Shown here piece by piece: positions 20,016 through 31,594 of a stretch of 64,000 nt of DNA. The stretch covers positions 186,001-250,000 of the forward strand of contig BCKC01000013.1 of NCBI GenBank assembly GCA_001600455.1, read 5' to 3'. The stretch's first letter is position 1, and the number at the start of each line of letters is the position of its first letter. Origin of the DNA: Endocalyx cinctus (Eukaryota > Ascomycota > Sordariomycetes > Amphisphaeriales > Apiosporaceae). The translations under genes and the position numbers were made by a program. The notes under the pieces were generated by a model, which saw only the letters and a program-made list of their open reading frames with translations, had not been told where the DNA came from and did not search any database.

Positions 20016-21770
20016 TGATTAATATAGATATTTGCGGCTCGTAGGCATACTTCGCTGACTGCAAGGATTTGCTCATCCGTATGAGTAAGATCAAATTTTT
20101 TTGTTTGAAAATCGGCCGATCCTGACATCTCGTTCGTGCAAGGGGAATACTGAGATATTATTAAGTTGTATAATGCATCTTGTGATGTTTAGGACAAATG
20201 CTTGTTTGCCAAGGGCTCCGCTTATAGTTGAATATTTTAGCACATTTGTACGTACTAGTCCGATTACTCGAAATGAATTATTGATAATTAGTTACAAATT
20301 AAGTATTTAAGGTTGAGTTGTTCAGAGCACAATTGTACAGTATTTACCATACAATATGATTCGAACTGTTCAAACCTTACTATGGAGGAGGTAGAAGTTT
20401 GTTACTATTTTACAGATATTTGCCAAGTTAAATAGTACTTAGTAGGGCGGTGAAGTCGGGCAGTAATTTAGGCAGTAAACTACTGGAATCTTCTGGACCC
20501 ACACATTTACGGTACAAGTTGAGATTAAAGATAAAATAGTGAATCCCGTTTATTTAATTAAGCAGTATGTTGCGTCATTTTACAAAACCCTTGGACGATA
20601 GCGCACTTCCCCTGTCGACTACACTGTACCCTGGGCCCATTTACTTCTTTTGCTGAGGTTCGTGAGTGCTACAAGAGTTATTTCCACAATCCTCCACCTT
20701 CACCCCATCATCATTAATGAAGCAGCCGTCCATAAGCTGTGAGATTTGTAGGTGCATAATGAAGAGCGTGCTGTTTGGTTTATTTGCATATCCTTTGTCA
20801 GGAATGTTTAAGGTATGGTATAATGGATGGCAGGCTTCTTAGGATGATTTGGAATTGCAGGTGCAAATAAAGCCGCTATGGCTAAGGGGTGAATATTAGC
20901 CAACGTATCATGGCGGGGGTTCTTAATAACCTAACCTGACTCGTTGCCCGTTCGTCGAGTTGGATATGCAGGTAACTGAAGTGTTTTATTGGGATGAATA
21001 ATATCAGGACAGTGAAAAATTAATGGCGAAGATGGGGAAGTGTAAAATTAACTGTGAGTGTAGCTTATATTATTCCTCCATTCAGGTATTAGTAGTTGTA
21101 AGTTGGGAATCAATGACTTCAGGCTCCTAAGCGTACTTAAAAAGCCAAATGTGTTAGAGCTATATTTGCTAAATCAACTTATCTATCGAATTAGTGCGTA
21201 CCAGGTTAGGACGGTGAGATGGTGGGAAAAGACGTTTTGGAATAAGAGGTAAAAAATCACTATAGATCTTGAAGAACTTTATCCAAATTTGGATATTCTA
21301 AACCGTGGAATCCTATCTTTTCGCATCCTTTAAGTGTCTGGTGTTAAATTAGGAGGGGTAGCTCCCGACCTCAACTTTTTTACCCCTCCATACGCTAGTG
21401 CACGGAACTTTATTGGGCGAGATCCACGTACTAGTTATGAGCGAAATAAGCGATAATCTCCTAGTAGTGTAATACACTATTTCCAATTAGCGGTGATATG
21501 TACTGCTGGTTTTGGGCGAAAGCACGCCTTAATCTAGCGCTATTTGTAAGCGTGACTTATTTTATATAGTGTAAAAATCACATAAACTTGACGGACTCGC
21601 AGCCCTACCAAATTCGGAAGACCTCCAGGGGTTTTCCCGATAGTTTAAAGGAGAGATTGTCGCGATATTCCCAAATTCCTACCCATATAGCTAAATATCC
21701 CTTGATAAGCTATTGAGCCTTCTGATTATGCACCTAAGTAGAAGATGGAGGCCACTCGCAGGGGTGTCAA
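20016..21770. other. AT-rich intergenic tract
   Basis: No convincing gene. A 69-codon frame at 20101-20310 lacks features. Some A/T homopolymer-rich stretches are present, and no terminal repeats were seen. Confidence 0.4.
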
Positions 21771-21776
21771 CAACCA

Positions 21777-22998
21777 AACCACACCCACCATACCCCTCTG
21801 GTGGGTGGGTGTGTAAGATGACTAATAAATGTTCATGATGGGTGGGTTTGGTGACCATCTCACCAATCTGGTGTACATCAGGTGCGTTTGGTGGGTAAAA
21901 CGAAGCTATTCAAGAGTATCGCAAATATCGCCGCCGCCCAGGCCGTTATCCCCGTCGTCACCCGGATAGAAATAGGGGCTCGTTTCCCCTTCTGTGATCC
22001 ATTTGGTGGCATGCGCGACCTGCCGCTCGTAGCCCATGTGCTGTATAGCCTCGCTCTCCAATCTGTCTGCAGCCGACACCGCCAGCTGATCAACCTCTTC
22101 ATCCTGTAGTATACCAGCCCGTAGCCAGGACCGAAGTGCCATACATTGGCTTACGAGCTGCATATCCAGATTACTCCGCAACGGATCAACGATCACGCCG
22201 GATGCCGAAAACAAACGCTCGCACTCAACTGACATAGCTGGGATGGTAAGCGTATCCAGCGCCATCTGCGAAAGTCTGGGATAGGTGGATCGATAGAATG
22301 CTTTTGAAACAGGTGCCCTGAGGCATTCCGGCTGCGCTAAAGTGCTTAGGTTGCGAATATCCAGCTTTTAAGCAGATCTTACAGACCCAGCGCCGGTGGT
22401 TGTTTTGTTGGATATCAAAGCCAAACTACCACAGCCATGAACTCGTATCCCGTACGCGTTCAGAAGCGGTCCAGCCAGGGTATATTCGAACAGAGTAGCT
22501 ATATCGGCCTCGTTGGTTTGTGGGATCAAATCGGCGGCAGTGCGTAAGCGAGGAGACATCGTAACGGGTAGTGTAATGTTGGGCGTGATTACAATATAGT
22601 AACGCGTCTTGGTACAGTATAGTTTAAAGCTAATAAACAAGTAGTTAATCATGCTAATATCTATTTACCAATAGATCTACAATTGTTTTACTATATATTG
22701 ATTAGACCCGGTATCTTCCGTTACTATTATTAGCACGAATACGGCCCTGAGCTGACCGAAAACACCATAAAACTATGGTTAAATTCGTAACACACACATA
22801 TATGCTTACCTCATCCACCAACGCACCATAATCCACCTAATACACCAAACAGAGGCGGTGGGTGTGGTTGGTTGATCATGACAAAAATAAGTGTTATAAC
22901 CGTTCAATTCAGCAGAACTAGATGTGTTAAGCACGCGGTGGTGGCCTGAACTATATACAAGTGTGTGGGGCGACCTATCGATCCTGGACATCCAACAC
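21777..22998 (-). mobile_element. Degenerate, internally deleted hAT transposon
   Basis: The left side begins CAGGGGTGTCAACAACC, a hAT-like end, followed by subterminal CCACC/GGTGG motifs. A matching inverted block (GGTGGGTGTGGTTGGTTG) lies at 22857-22875 and more GGTGG motifs flank it. The coding remnant occupies 21906-22652. Repeat R1 (22881-22998) follows and ends CCAACACCCATG, which could pair with the left end, but no 8-bp target duplication is visible. The right boundary is therefore uncertain (about 22885 or 22998). Confidence 0.6.
21906..22652 (-). pseudogene. hAT transposase remnant with C-terminal dimerisation domain
   Basis: One minus-strand frame runs through the whole interval, broken only by a TAA at 22368-22370. 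The C-terminal half carries the hAT dimerisation signature YPRLSQMALDTLTIPAMS then VECERLFSASG and a following W-containing helix. The N-terminal piece includes MSPRLRTAADLIPQTNEADI. The total of about 248 codons is far below a full hAT transposase (600-800), and the catalytic core with its DDE residues is absent, so this is an internally deleted, non-autonomous copy. The TAA fits CAA to TAA. Confidence 0.75.
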
Positions 22999-23009
22999 CC
23001 ATGACGACC

Positions 23010-23876
23010 ACGCTGAACACCATACTTCCCTACTTTCGAACTCCTCGGCGACTGTAGAAACTCCGAGACTTCTCACTCCCGCGGAAGCTTCCATGATTAG
23101 CATCAGGTATGGTGTATACACGGGCGTAAACTAAATAATGAAAGGTTAGGAAGGTATATCTTTAAAGAGTGAAAAATCATTTATTTTTTTTAAAAATTTA
23201 TAGATGGTTTCATTAGCTAAATATAGGGCATATGATGATATGCTGACAGACACTTTATGCTTAACTAAGTGTAGAACCGCAGTCGCGTTGGTTCCATAGT
23301 TATGGTCCGCAGGTTATAGATTTACGTGCGAGTGGGTCCTATATTTGGCCTCCCTTTCACAAGGTAACAAAACTAGACCCTTATCTCCCTGCGCTGGTAG
23401 GAATTATTTTACTAGCCAGGGATATGACGCTTACCGCCGAGGCACTTAGAACGTCGCGATGAGGGGGCGCCCTCCCTTTTTATATTCTATTCTTATTGGC
23501 TAACATATCACGTGCTAGGCCGTGGTATCCTCCCTATTCCGAGCACCGCCACCCATACAAACTTCCCTTGATTTAAACGTATGTATTTTTAATAAGGAGG
23601 CCGCGGTGGCCTTTCATCCTTTTTTACTTAACATAGTATCGTGTATTGTACGTACAGTATATTTAGTCTTTTTAGTTGGCTTGTTCGTGAGACTATTCCC
23701 ACTGTGATATTGAGATGGGAGTTTTATGAAGCGGCGTGTTTATTCTTGTATGTACTAGTTAGCATTTCTTTGGAAAAAATTTGTTTCTGGCAGCCTGGAT
23801 TCATAGCGTAGATGTAAAATTATCCTCTGGTGAAAAGTAACGCCTTATGATTACGTGATGGCCTCATTGCTAGGCC
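23010..23876. other. Intergenic, no gene seen
   Basis: A hydrophobic 61-codon frame at 23522-23707 is the only opening. It starts with a plausible Met but has no known match. Confidence 0.3.
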
Positions 23877-25019
23877 ATGACTCGTATTGAACCCCTATTT
23901 AAATACATGGATGAGGCTGCGGCCCTTACCGAGTAGAAATGCAGCTCAGGCCGCACCAAAACACTGTGTTGTGATGCCGAGCCGCGCTCAGATGCGAACT
24001 TTGGTCGTCTTCTCGTCTGTCTGCCCTGCAAGCATAAAGGGGGCTCGCTCACACTACTCCGTCAAGAGCACGACGACGACACCGAGACGCTGAATCTGAA
24101 CTGGGCAAAGGAGAGCGGAACTTGCAAGACCAAATGGGCCGCTTTCCTCAACCCGACTGACGTCTCGCAGAGTCGGGTGACCTCGGGCCACAGCATTGTC
24201 CTCACCTACATGCTGCGGCGGACTTCGCACGGCATAGGCGAGGCGCCCATGCCCCTGCCCATTCTAGACGTCACGACGCATTCGTGGTACCGGAAAGTGG
24301 ATAACGTGCTTTCTAAAATGCGGAGCCTCGGTCAGATGGGAATAACGCTCGGCTACTCGTGCTCGAGCAACTACTCGTTCCCCTTGATTAATCTGTCGCC
24401 CTCGGCCGGTGACGGCCTCCAAAGCTTCCTCATAGGCGGTGACCTGCTCGTCTACCACATCCTTACGCGGCTCACCCGTAAAGTGTACACGCGTATAGTT
24501 CTCGATGTGCCTCCCATCATCCGGCGTTCCCCTAAGTGCGCGCTGGGGGCGCGTCCTCGGCCGATCGTCATCCCCGACTCCCAAGACGACACCCAAGATG
24601 CAAGCGACGGCGACGATAAAGAGACGCAGGAGGAAGCCGACTTACCGCAGCCAGACCTTTCCGAGAACATCTGGTGGCTAAACTACAGCCCTTGGTCACC
24701 CTCAGGCTCGTGGCGTGAAATGCTGCTTTCCGTGGGACCCGGCCGGGGGAGGAAGGGATTAGAAGGTCGCCCTTGCGCTACCGTCATCGTCGCAACGCTG
24801 CCTGCTCGGGCAGAAAAGCGCCATCCTCCTCCTGCTCCTGCTACTCCTACTACTGTTACTACGGTCCCGGCTACGGCTAGGGCAATCTCGCCGCCACCAA
24901 AGAGGAGGCGGTTCCTCGAAGACGACAGCCAAAGGAGCCAGTCATCATCATCCCAACCTCTGGAGACCCAGGGAAAGTCACTGAGCCCGGGGGATGACGG
25001 ATACATCGATCTTTGTTAG
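23877..25019 (+). pseudogene. 2OG-Fe(II) oxygenase-like (prolyl 4-hydroxylase family, fungal), degenerate
   Basis: One frame runs from ATG 23877 to the stop at 25019 with a single internal TAG at 23934. After it come FGRLLVCLPCKHKGG and WAAF, then RVTSGHSIVLTYML, the double-stranded beta-helix landmarks of fungal prolyl-4-hydroxylase-like proteins. A later MGITLGYSCSSNYSFPL and LIGGDLLVYHILTRL match their C-terminal half. The usual iron-binding HxD before PRSD-FG reads CCD here, and the distal His in the WAAF..CEHEV segment is absent (DVSQS). Iron chemistry is therefore unlikely. The C-terminal ~100 residues are Pro/Ser-rich with a PPPKRRRF basic patch that could be a nuclear signal. A downstream Met at 24177 would skip the first half of the fold. 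Base composition is much GC-richer than the flanks. Confidence 0.65.
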
Positions 25020-25310
25020 CGACCTAGAACTTTTCGGACAACCGAGAATACGTCTAGGTTCGTAGTGCACCGACAGTTCTCTAGGCAGCACCACCCAAGA
25101 CTCGCGACATATCACCAAATTACTCAGGCAGGCGTCTTCCTAGGCACCCAGGTTAAAATTTTCACATTCGACGAGCGTTTCAAAGGTGCGGTTTGAGAAA
25201 GATATAAAAGAAAAGCGGCGAAAACGATGGAGAAAGGTTACCAGCGGAGATAGAAGCGCAGGTATGGAGCCCTAGCTAGATTATTGTAAAGAAATAAGAT
25301 GAGCAAGGAA

Positions 25311-25609
25311 CTATGAAAATACGTACGCAGTCATTCTAGCAGTCCGTCGAGTCGTGATCGACTCTACTATTTCAGATAAAGAGTCTTCGCCGACGTCTGT
25401 GATTCCGGGAATCAATTTCCATACCAGGAGACAAGGGGCCAGAACTCTGATAAACTTAATGGCACCCCCTCGATAATTCCAATGAAACATTTCTCGGGTG
25501 AATTCACGCAAACCGAGGACATCGATCGGTTTATTCCAAGATCGCTCTTTTAGTCCGGAAAAAACGCCAGACCAAGAACCATATAAGGTACCGGCTTGGG
25601 TTCAAATTA
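25311..25609 (-). other. Unrecognised open segment
   Basis: The minus strand is open for about 100 codons without an early Met. It reads GSWSGVFSGLKERSWNKPID, then VLGLREFTREMFHWNYRGG and LAPCLLVWKLIPG. It has coding texture but no family I can name. It is probably an exon or gene fragment. Confidence 0.3.
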
Positions 25610-25738
25610 ATCATGATTAATCCGGGTTCGAGCCCGGGACGGAAGATACCCATCTTGGACGTCGTCATGAGCGATATTTTCACCGTGCACAAACGTCACA
25701 CCCACACTGCCAGATCGCCCTTTTTTGCAGGAAATGAG

Positions 25739-27290
25739 CTACACTCTTTGAACCCCACTTTTAGGAGGTCTTGTTTTATATTCTGACTTATCGCCTAATA
25801 TGGAACATGAGGATAAGGATGATAGTGGAAATTCTAGTCGTACAGAATTAGCCAAAGAATTAAAACCAGCTGATAAATTTGGTGTTGTAATGGGCCTATC
25901 TGAGAGCAGGGCCAGAAATGGCTCACTACGGCGGTATCTCCAAATATACCGCAAGACTTCCAATGTTCGTGTCGAGGCTCCAACACTATCCTGACGTGGC
26001 ATTTTTGAGCGCAGATTGCAATATCAACGACGAACTCGCGACCGGATCATCAAAATGCATCAAAATGTTGGGATGTGAGCCTTCGATACGCCTGCGGCTG
26101 TGGATGGCAAAGGGTTCGGGTTAAGCAGGGATGCCATGCTTTGCCCTGTTGGCTATCTCGTTGCCAAATTGCTTTCGTCCATGGAATAGTTTTTGACTTC
26201 TGCAAGACTGTGAGTATTGTCTAAACTATAGACATCGTGCACCGGCTGCATAACTGAAGCGATCAAATAAGGTTCCGGGGAAATGCTGTCAGTTGGTGAG
26301 TGGAGTAATACGAATTAGATAAGTGCACCTTGGCCATGGAGCTATTTATAAATAGTATTTAGACCATGCCAGACTCTTTCTGGCTTTGCATGAACCTAAA
26401 CGTACGAACCAGTGGCATGCAATATGAATGAGGGCCTTACTCCCTAGGAATTAAGAGCCGTAAGTGGATTTAAGGGGAAATGAGTATCGTCACATTATAT
26501 AAGAGGGTGCAATTCTAGGTCCCTCTAGCTTGGTATAGACAAGCATACATAATGGGATTGAGTACTAATACCGGCGAATCCAAGTTTGTCTGGAAGCTCT
26601 ACGTAATTTTATGGACGCAAAGGAGTGTGATTTTAAGCAATTTTAACAGTTTTTTGCTCCGCCGCCGCTTCCACTTCAATAACCAGTCCCTTACGTCCAT
26701 GGTACTCGATCAATTATGGACATGGTAGGTTAGAATTGATTCGCCGTTCTGAAGCTTGTTTCGGCCCCCAAGAGGGAATAGGTGGGGGCTGTTGCCAAAA
26801 ATGGCTCCTTCATAATCACAAAATCCCAGTTGACGATTGCCGAAGGGCCGCTGGGGAGTACAGACTGGAGGTTTATCTGATGCTTCTAATATTATTTGAA
26901 TAGAACATCGTTATGGTATGTACATACATACTGTACTGTACTGTACTGTAGTTGTTTAGTGATATCATCTTCAATGTCCCAAATCTTGATAATTCAACGA
27001 TGAAAATGATGCATATTTACACCATAAATTATAACGATACATCCTAGATGATCTACCTTGTATCGACACACTAGGACTGGCGCTCCAAGTGCGTCCTTCC
27101 CCTGGAAGACCCTACACTGCACCTCGTGCAATCTCAACGCAGCAAGAAGGCGGAGCACGAACAGGAAGACGACATCTTTGAGGAAGAGAATGTGACTTCC
27201 TAGGAAGTTACCCCGTTTGTGAAATAGGGATTTTACGAAATACAAGGATAAGTTTCCACGAAGTTGCTTCGTGAAGAAGATCAGGGGTAT
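25739..27290. other. Intergenic, weak frames only
   Basis: Overlapping 64-87-codon frames on both strands at 25739-26002 and one at 26994-27245 show no family features. A (TACTG)n-type microsatellite lies at about 26929-26950, and motif R4 at about 26648-26672. Confidence 0.3.
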
Positions 27291-27298
27291 GACAGACA

Positions 27299-27439
27299 GG
27301 TATAAAAGGTGCCCTCTTACCGCAGACTGCCTCTCAATCTTTTCTTCCTCATTTATTCTCGTTCTAACTTATTCACTCTCACTCCAGCTTAATAAAACCT
27401 GAAGAAATAATCTTACTAATCAACCACTTGCTACCCACC
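27299..27439 (+). promoter_or_regulatory. Core promoter and 5' leader of the MPVATRS gene
   Basis: GGTATAAAAGG at 27299-27309 is a strong TATA box. It is followed by a C/T-rich leader (CTCTCAATCTTTTCTTCCTC) and an ATG at 27440 in the context CCACCATGCC, a good eukaryotic start. Confidence 0.6.
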
Positions 27440-28279
27440 ATGCCAGTAGCCACTCGAAGCAGGCTAGTCCAGTCTTTAGACACGAGAGGTAAAGCTCAGG
27501 AGATTGAGCTTGGAACCCCTAGACCGCTTACTCCCGAGCCCACGCAGGAAGACGTGAGTAACGGACAAACTACCGATCCCACGACTCTCGAGACCCCTAC
27601 AACTGCACCTCTCACGCCCAACAATACGAATCATGCTGCCGCCCAGTTGGTAGCTTTCCGTCTGAGCCTTCCCGTGCTTCTCGCTGAATTGGCAGAGGCT
27701 TCGGTCGAGCCTGCAAACCTCGAGACGACAAGACTTTACCTATCTACGCTTTCTCGCTCGAATCAGCTCCGATTGCGTGACTTATTCGAAAATCTTTACT
27801 AATGCTGCACTAACCTATGCACAGCCACTCAGGGGGTGGCGGAAAACGTGCCGGGATTCCCTTCTACCCCTCAAAAGAAAGTCACGAAGCCCAAAGTCAC
27901 ACTAGCCGACGGAAACAAGCTCGTAGCTAGCTCTGCAAGCAAAATCAATAGTTTGAAGTCTCCCATCCAGCTAACAACAGCGACAAACAAACGGAATGGC
28001 ATCCAAAGTCGTAGGATCGATAGAAATCACCTTATCCCACCACAGCAAATATCTTCATCAAGTTCGCCGGCGGGATCAGGTTCATCCATATTACAAATTA
28101 TACCTCCGCAACAAAGTAAATGTACCCAATGTTATATCCACTACAAGTGTGGACACGACAAGGACAGCGAATTTGTACGGTGTGCGGCACATAAATTACA
28201 AGGGGGTCAATGTCATATAACAGAAAGGAAGGAGGAGAAAACTTCTACACATGGTTGTTCAAAATGTCCTGGTATCTAG
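27440..28279 (+). CDS. Hypothetical two-part gene: MPVATRS N-terminus plus Cys-rich C-terminus
   Basis: Exon-like part 1 (27440-27802) starts MPVATRSRLVQSL and has a Thr/Pro-rich linker, then a helical SLPVLLAELAEASVEPANLE segment. Part 2 (27836-28279) is open without its own ATG and ends in a Cys/His cluster, CTQCYIHYKCGHDKDSEFVR then CAAHKLQGGQC and C-KC, likely zinc-binding and similar in style to Cys-rich tails of fungal small proteins. A possible intron (GTGACT about 27775 to CACAG about 27822, with a CTAAC branch site) joins the parts in frame, though the donor is weak. Otherwise part 1 ends at a TAA at 27800-27802. A diverged second copy of part 1 lies at 59043-59348. The family is unknown, and presence in two copies suggests it may travel with a repeat. 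Confidence 0.5.
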
Positions 28280-28941
28280 TTCCAGCATCTCGGTCCAAAG
28301 CATGTCGCATGAACTTGAGGAAGGGTATGGGGCTATTGTTGGATAGGCAAGGGATGAGTGGGGGCGGGGGCGGTTGTCCGTTAGCAGCAGTAGGCATTTG
28401 TCCCGACGGGATCCAGAAGGCAACTAAGTCGAATTCTGGAAAATGTACCAGCCACCAGAGTTCTTATCGGGAATCTACCTAGGTGCTCGAAGAAGGTGCG
28501 TAAATGTCAAGTCATTATGGATTTCTACTTGGGGCTAGGGTGATTATTTTACTGTCAGATTACTACCCCCGTTTTGGCTCATAACCACGGTCGTTACTAT
28601 GTGAAAAACGTAGCTATAAGAACATTCTGTCAGAATGGCGCAAGTCTGACCCGATTAACCCCTCACGAAACGATCTCTGTCCAAATATTAGAGTCAGCAT
28701 TCCACCAGAAAGAATGCGTAGAATGAGATCATGCACCGTCGATATAATAGTTAGCATTCCGATGGGTAAGCAGACGTGCATACATATATCGTCGATCCAA
28801 CAGAAGGACTAATTAGTTAGTTTTCATACATTTATGTATACGAGATAGATATTACGGTATTAAACACGAAACTAGGAGTTGTCTTAAAAACGAAAATTAG
28901 TCAAAAATTTCCATTCTGCCTGAAGGATTATCAATTCCCAA
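28280..28941. other. Intergenic, no gene seen
   Basis: A 90-codon frame at 28210-28482 overlaps the preceding gene in another frame and looks like a shadow. The remainder is AT-rich. Confidence 0.3.
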
Positions 28942-29438
28942 ATGATGCGCCGAACTCCAATTCTAACGCTGCTTCTCTTCAGCGCCTTTATTAATGTCCT
29001 GCTCTTTGTTTCCTGGCTGACTCTATCAGACTGGCTTAGCTTTATTTCAAACAGTCATGTATTCCAAGTGGGAATATCTCGACCTCAACATTTCAAACAG
29101 TCGTGTATTCAACTGAAGGATATCTACAATAGTACCCTGGGCGTAAGTCTTGTCGTTAAATAGGATAACGCGTCCGAACTCGGAACTGATGCATTACTCG
29201 TCAACACTAGTTTGAGAAAATATTCGTAATAAGTTTACCGGCGCAAACAGACCGGCGCGATGGGATCACACTAGCGGCGGCACTTAGCAACGTCAAATTC
29301 GAGTTTATTGACGGGGTCATCGGCACAGCGATTCCGGATAAGGCCATCAGCTTCATCGTCCATATTCAGGCAGAGGGGCGTGTTATCGTTGGATATATGG
29401 TGGGGTCGTTCAGGTTTATGGGCTTCGACCCGGGTTAG
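28942..29438 (+). pseudogene. GT25-type glycosyltransferase, N-terminal fragment with one intron
   Basis: Exon 1 (28942-29142) begins with a signal-anchor (TPILTLLLFSAFINVLLFVS) and ends NSTLG. A GTAAGT donor at 29143 and CACTAG acceptor at 29210 (68 nt) join it in frame to FEKIFVISLPAQTDRRDG, then LAAALSNVKFEFIDGV and TAIPDKA. That is the opening of fungal family-25 (LPS/collagen-type) glycosyltransferases, which are type II membrane proteins of the secretory pathway. After IPDKA, near 29348, the match ends. The frame continues with unrelated residues to a TAG at 29436, so the catalytic region with its DxD motif is missing. Exon 1 also contains an imperfect ~45-nt internal direct repeat (ATTTCAAACAGTC..GTATTC). 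The intron assignment is strongly supported by motif continuity. Confidence 0.75.
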
Positions 29439-31590
29439 AGAGGAAGTTTATTATACTGAGCAAGGGAAGGTGTAAGGACGCAATCACGACCCTGTGGACC
29501 ATCGAGCCGGTGGTGTCCAGCACGGTCATAAGGGGTAACAGCATCGACGTCAAGATGGCTAACGACATCTTCTCGCCCGAGGTGAGCAGGGCATGGATTC
29601 CGTGTGCTCGACGTATAACATGAGCTTGACCTTGTTCGGGGTGACTATCGAGACCAGGGACTTCAAGACGATCCACCTAGCTATGACGCCCGACACCATC
29701 AACCTGTTGACCAACGACCAAGCTGTCCATACAGTCCCTCACGTCCACGACCAGGAACACGTCCCTGCGCATATTCGGGAACTCGTCCGTCCAGTTCTGC
29801 GGGTCGCCGTCCGACGTCGAGACTCTATTCTCGGCCTCGTTGGCGATTGTGAGGAAGGGCATGGAGATGGACATCACGACGTTTTTATCCACTATGAGGC
29901 AGCTCAGGGTAGTGGCCTGATTAGAATACCAACACGAAGATCATCGTCTGTACGAAGACGATCCGGCCTTGGTCTGGACACCACCACGAATTGGTACATC
30001 ATTCCTATCATGGCATCGCCACTAGTTCGTCGCGGCGTCGAAGATAGTAATGACTTGGAAGTCGCCGACGGTTATAAACGAGATGATAAAGGTGATGGTC
30101 GTACTTTGGTTGATGATGGACTGGATATAATTGATAACCTGCCGCTTCTGGCGCTAGTCAGTCTTAGTGATGAAGTCGATGGCGATGTTAGACTTGTTGT
30201 TAGTGGTGATACGATCTCGCTCGTCGTTTCGACCATGCTGTCGGTTGTGTCTGTCGAGTTGGAGTAGTTATCATCATCGTGACCATCTAGCTGAAGGACA
30301 CTGGATTCGTGGCCACCATCGTAATCTTGAGTATGTTGTTCAGCCAGTTGTTGGGGGTCTCTATCATACCATCCATGAACACGGTGCCGATGGGAAACAT
30401 GTCCCTGACCCCCACGATGCTCACGTGAGACCCTGATGATGTTCTTCATCGTGTGGATACTGGTCTTGTACATCTCGTCGCACTCAACCTGGTTCTTGGT
30501 GACGTTCTCGGTCTTGCAAGAAAAGCAGAATATGAACTTGAGTATATTCCTCACCTTACTCTTGTTCATCTGGGTATGGATATTTAACCACCTGTTTACG
30601 GCCATGCTCCCGTCGTGCACGTGATGACGTACGGTATGATGGTTATACAGATGACGCACGCGTCTAACATCCTTTTGCACATGATGAAGTTTGTCTACAT
30701 GAAGAAGACCATCATCCTGCGGTTAAGTATATCAACAACTTGTTCCGCCAGTGGTAATTTTAAACAAGACGATGTTATTGTTGACGTATTATTTACTTTA
30801 TACCCATGTTCATAAATTGCCTGAGTATCGACTTCAAGCTAGTGTTCTGCTTCAGACTCGATGTTCCTGACCATCTTGAGGCCCTTGTTCTGGTCGACGA
30901 CGCCTTCTTCCTCCTCTTCAACGGCTTCCTCGTGAGCGCGGTCGCGGACGACAGCTTGGTCTCACTCTTGACGAACTCCTTGTTCACCTCCTCTCGTCTT
31001 CTTGATCTGTCCGCAAACGAAGCCGGTTCTCTTAATCAAGCAGTAGATCGTCTCGGAGCAGTGCTCGATCGAGTGGTAGACGGTTCTGAGGCACATCGTC
31101 TGGTTATGTTCATATACAGGGCGAACCAGTTCGACCTATTTTGCTTTTGATCGTCAATATGGTGATGTTAATTATTATTATCATAGCAACTAACTGAGGA
31201 CCATATACCTATTGATCACCACGATCGCCATCTTGTTGCAGTTGAGCTATATCGTTGGTGACCTTGACGATATTTTCAACCGTGAAGATTTCCACCTCGA
31301 CCGCCATCTTGACCTCGGTGTACACTACCTTATCCATTATCAAGTCTATCAATATGGGGACTATCTTGTCGATGCCCTCGTTGTGGAGCTTATCCAACAT
31401 CTCCTTGTTATCGCAATGGCCTTCGCTGCCCCTGCACAGGAATATCTGTCGCTAATGCACTTAGTGGGTTTGAAGAGGGTGACCAACGACGACTCCTCGG
31501 TCCTATCCGCGACCACCTCTTTGTACGCCTCACACAACACATAGACGTCGATAATATCTCGGAGATGACGCACAATCGATTCGCGAATTG
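29439..31590 (-). pseudogene. Long frameshifted coding remnant, identity unresolved
   Basis: For about 2.1 kb the minus strand has protein-like segments hopping between frames. At the upstream end, RHLRDIIDVYVLCEAYKEVV and then CRGSEGHCDNKEMLDKLHNE with GIDKIVPILIDLIMDKV. Around 30650, the hydrophobic CVICITIIPYVITC. Near 30370, MFPIGTVFMDGMIETPNNWL. Near 30100, TTITFIISFITVGDFQVITI. Then FLTIANEAENRVSTSDGDPQ near 29850 and LTSMLLPLMTVLDTTG near 29540. Several hydrophobic spans suggest a large membrane protein. The plus-strand frames here (224 aa at 29593) are Val/Asp-rich and look like antisense shadows. It abuts the PD-(D/E)XK gene's 3' end. The C-x-G..ID-I spacing faintly recalls the RIH-associated region of intracellular calcium-release channels, but I cannot confirm it. 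Confidence 0.4.
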
Positions 31591-31594
31591 GAAT

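Noticed and set aside
23522..23707. Hydrophobic 61-codon ORF
   Set aside because: A chance hydrophobic frame in T-rich DNA, with no start context or neighbour to support it.
25624..25645. GGGTTCGAGCCC resembling a tRNA T-arm or Pol III B box
   Set aside because: The loop would be six rather than seven bases, no acceptor stem or D-arm can be paired upstream, and no A box is placed correctly.
29593..30267. 224-codon plus-strand ORF
   Set aside because: Composition is dominated by Val/Asp/Leu/Ser as expected for the antisense of a coding strand. Minus-strand segments read more like protein.
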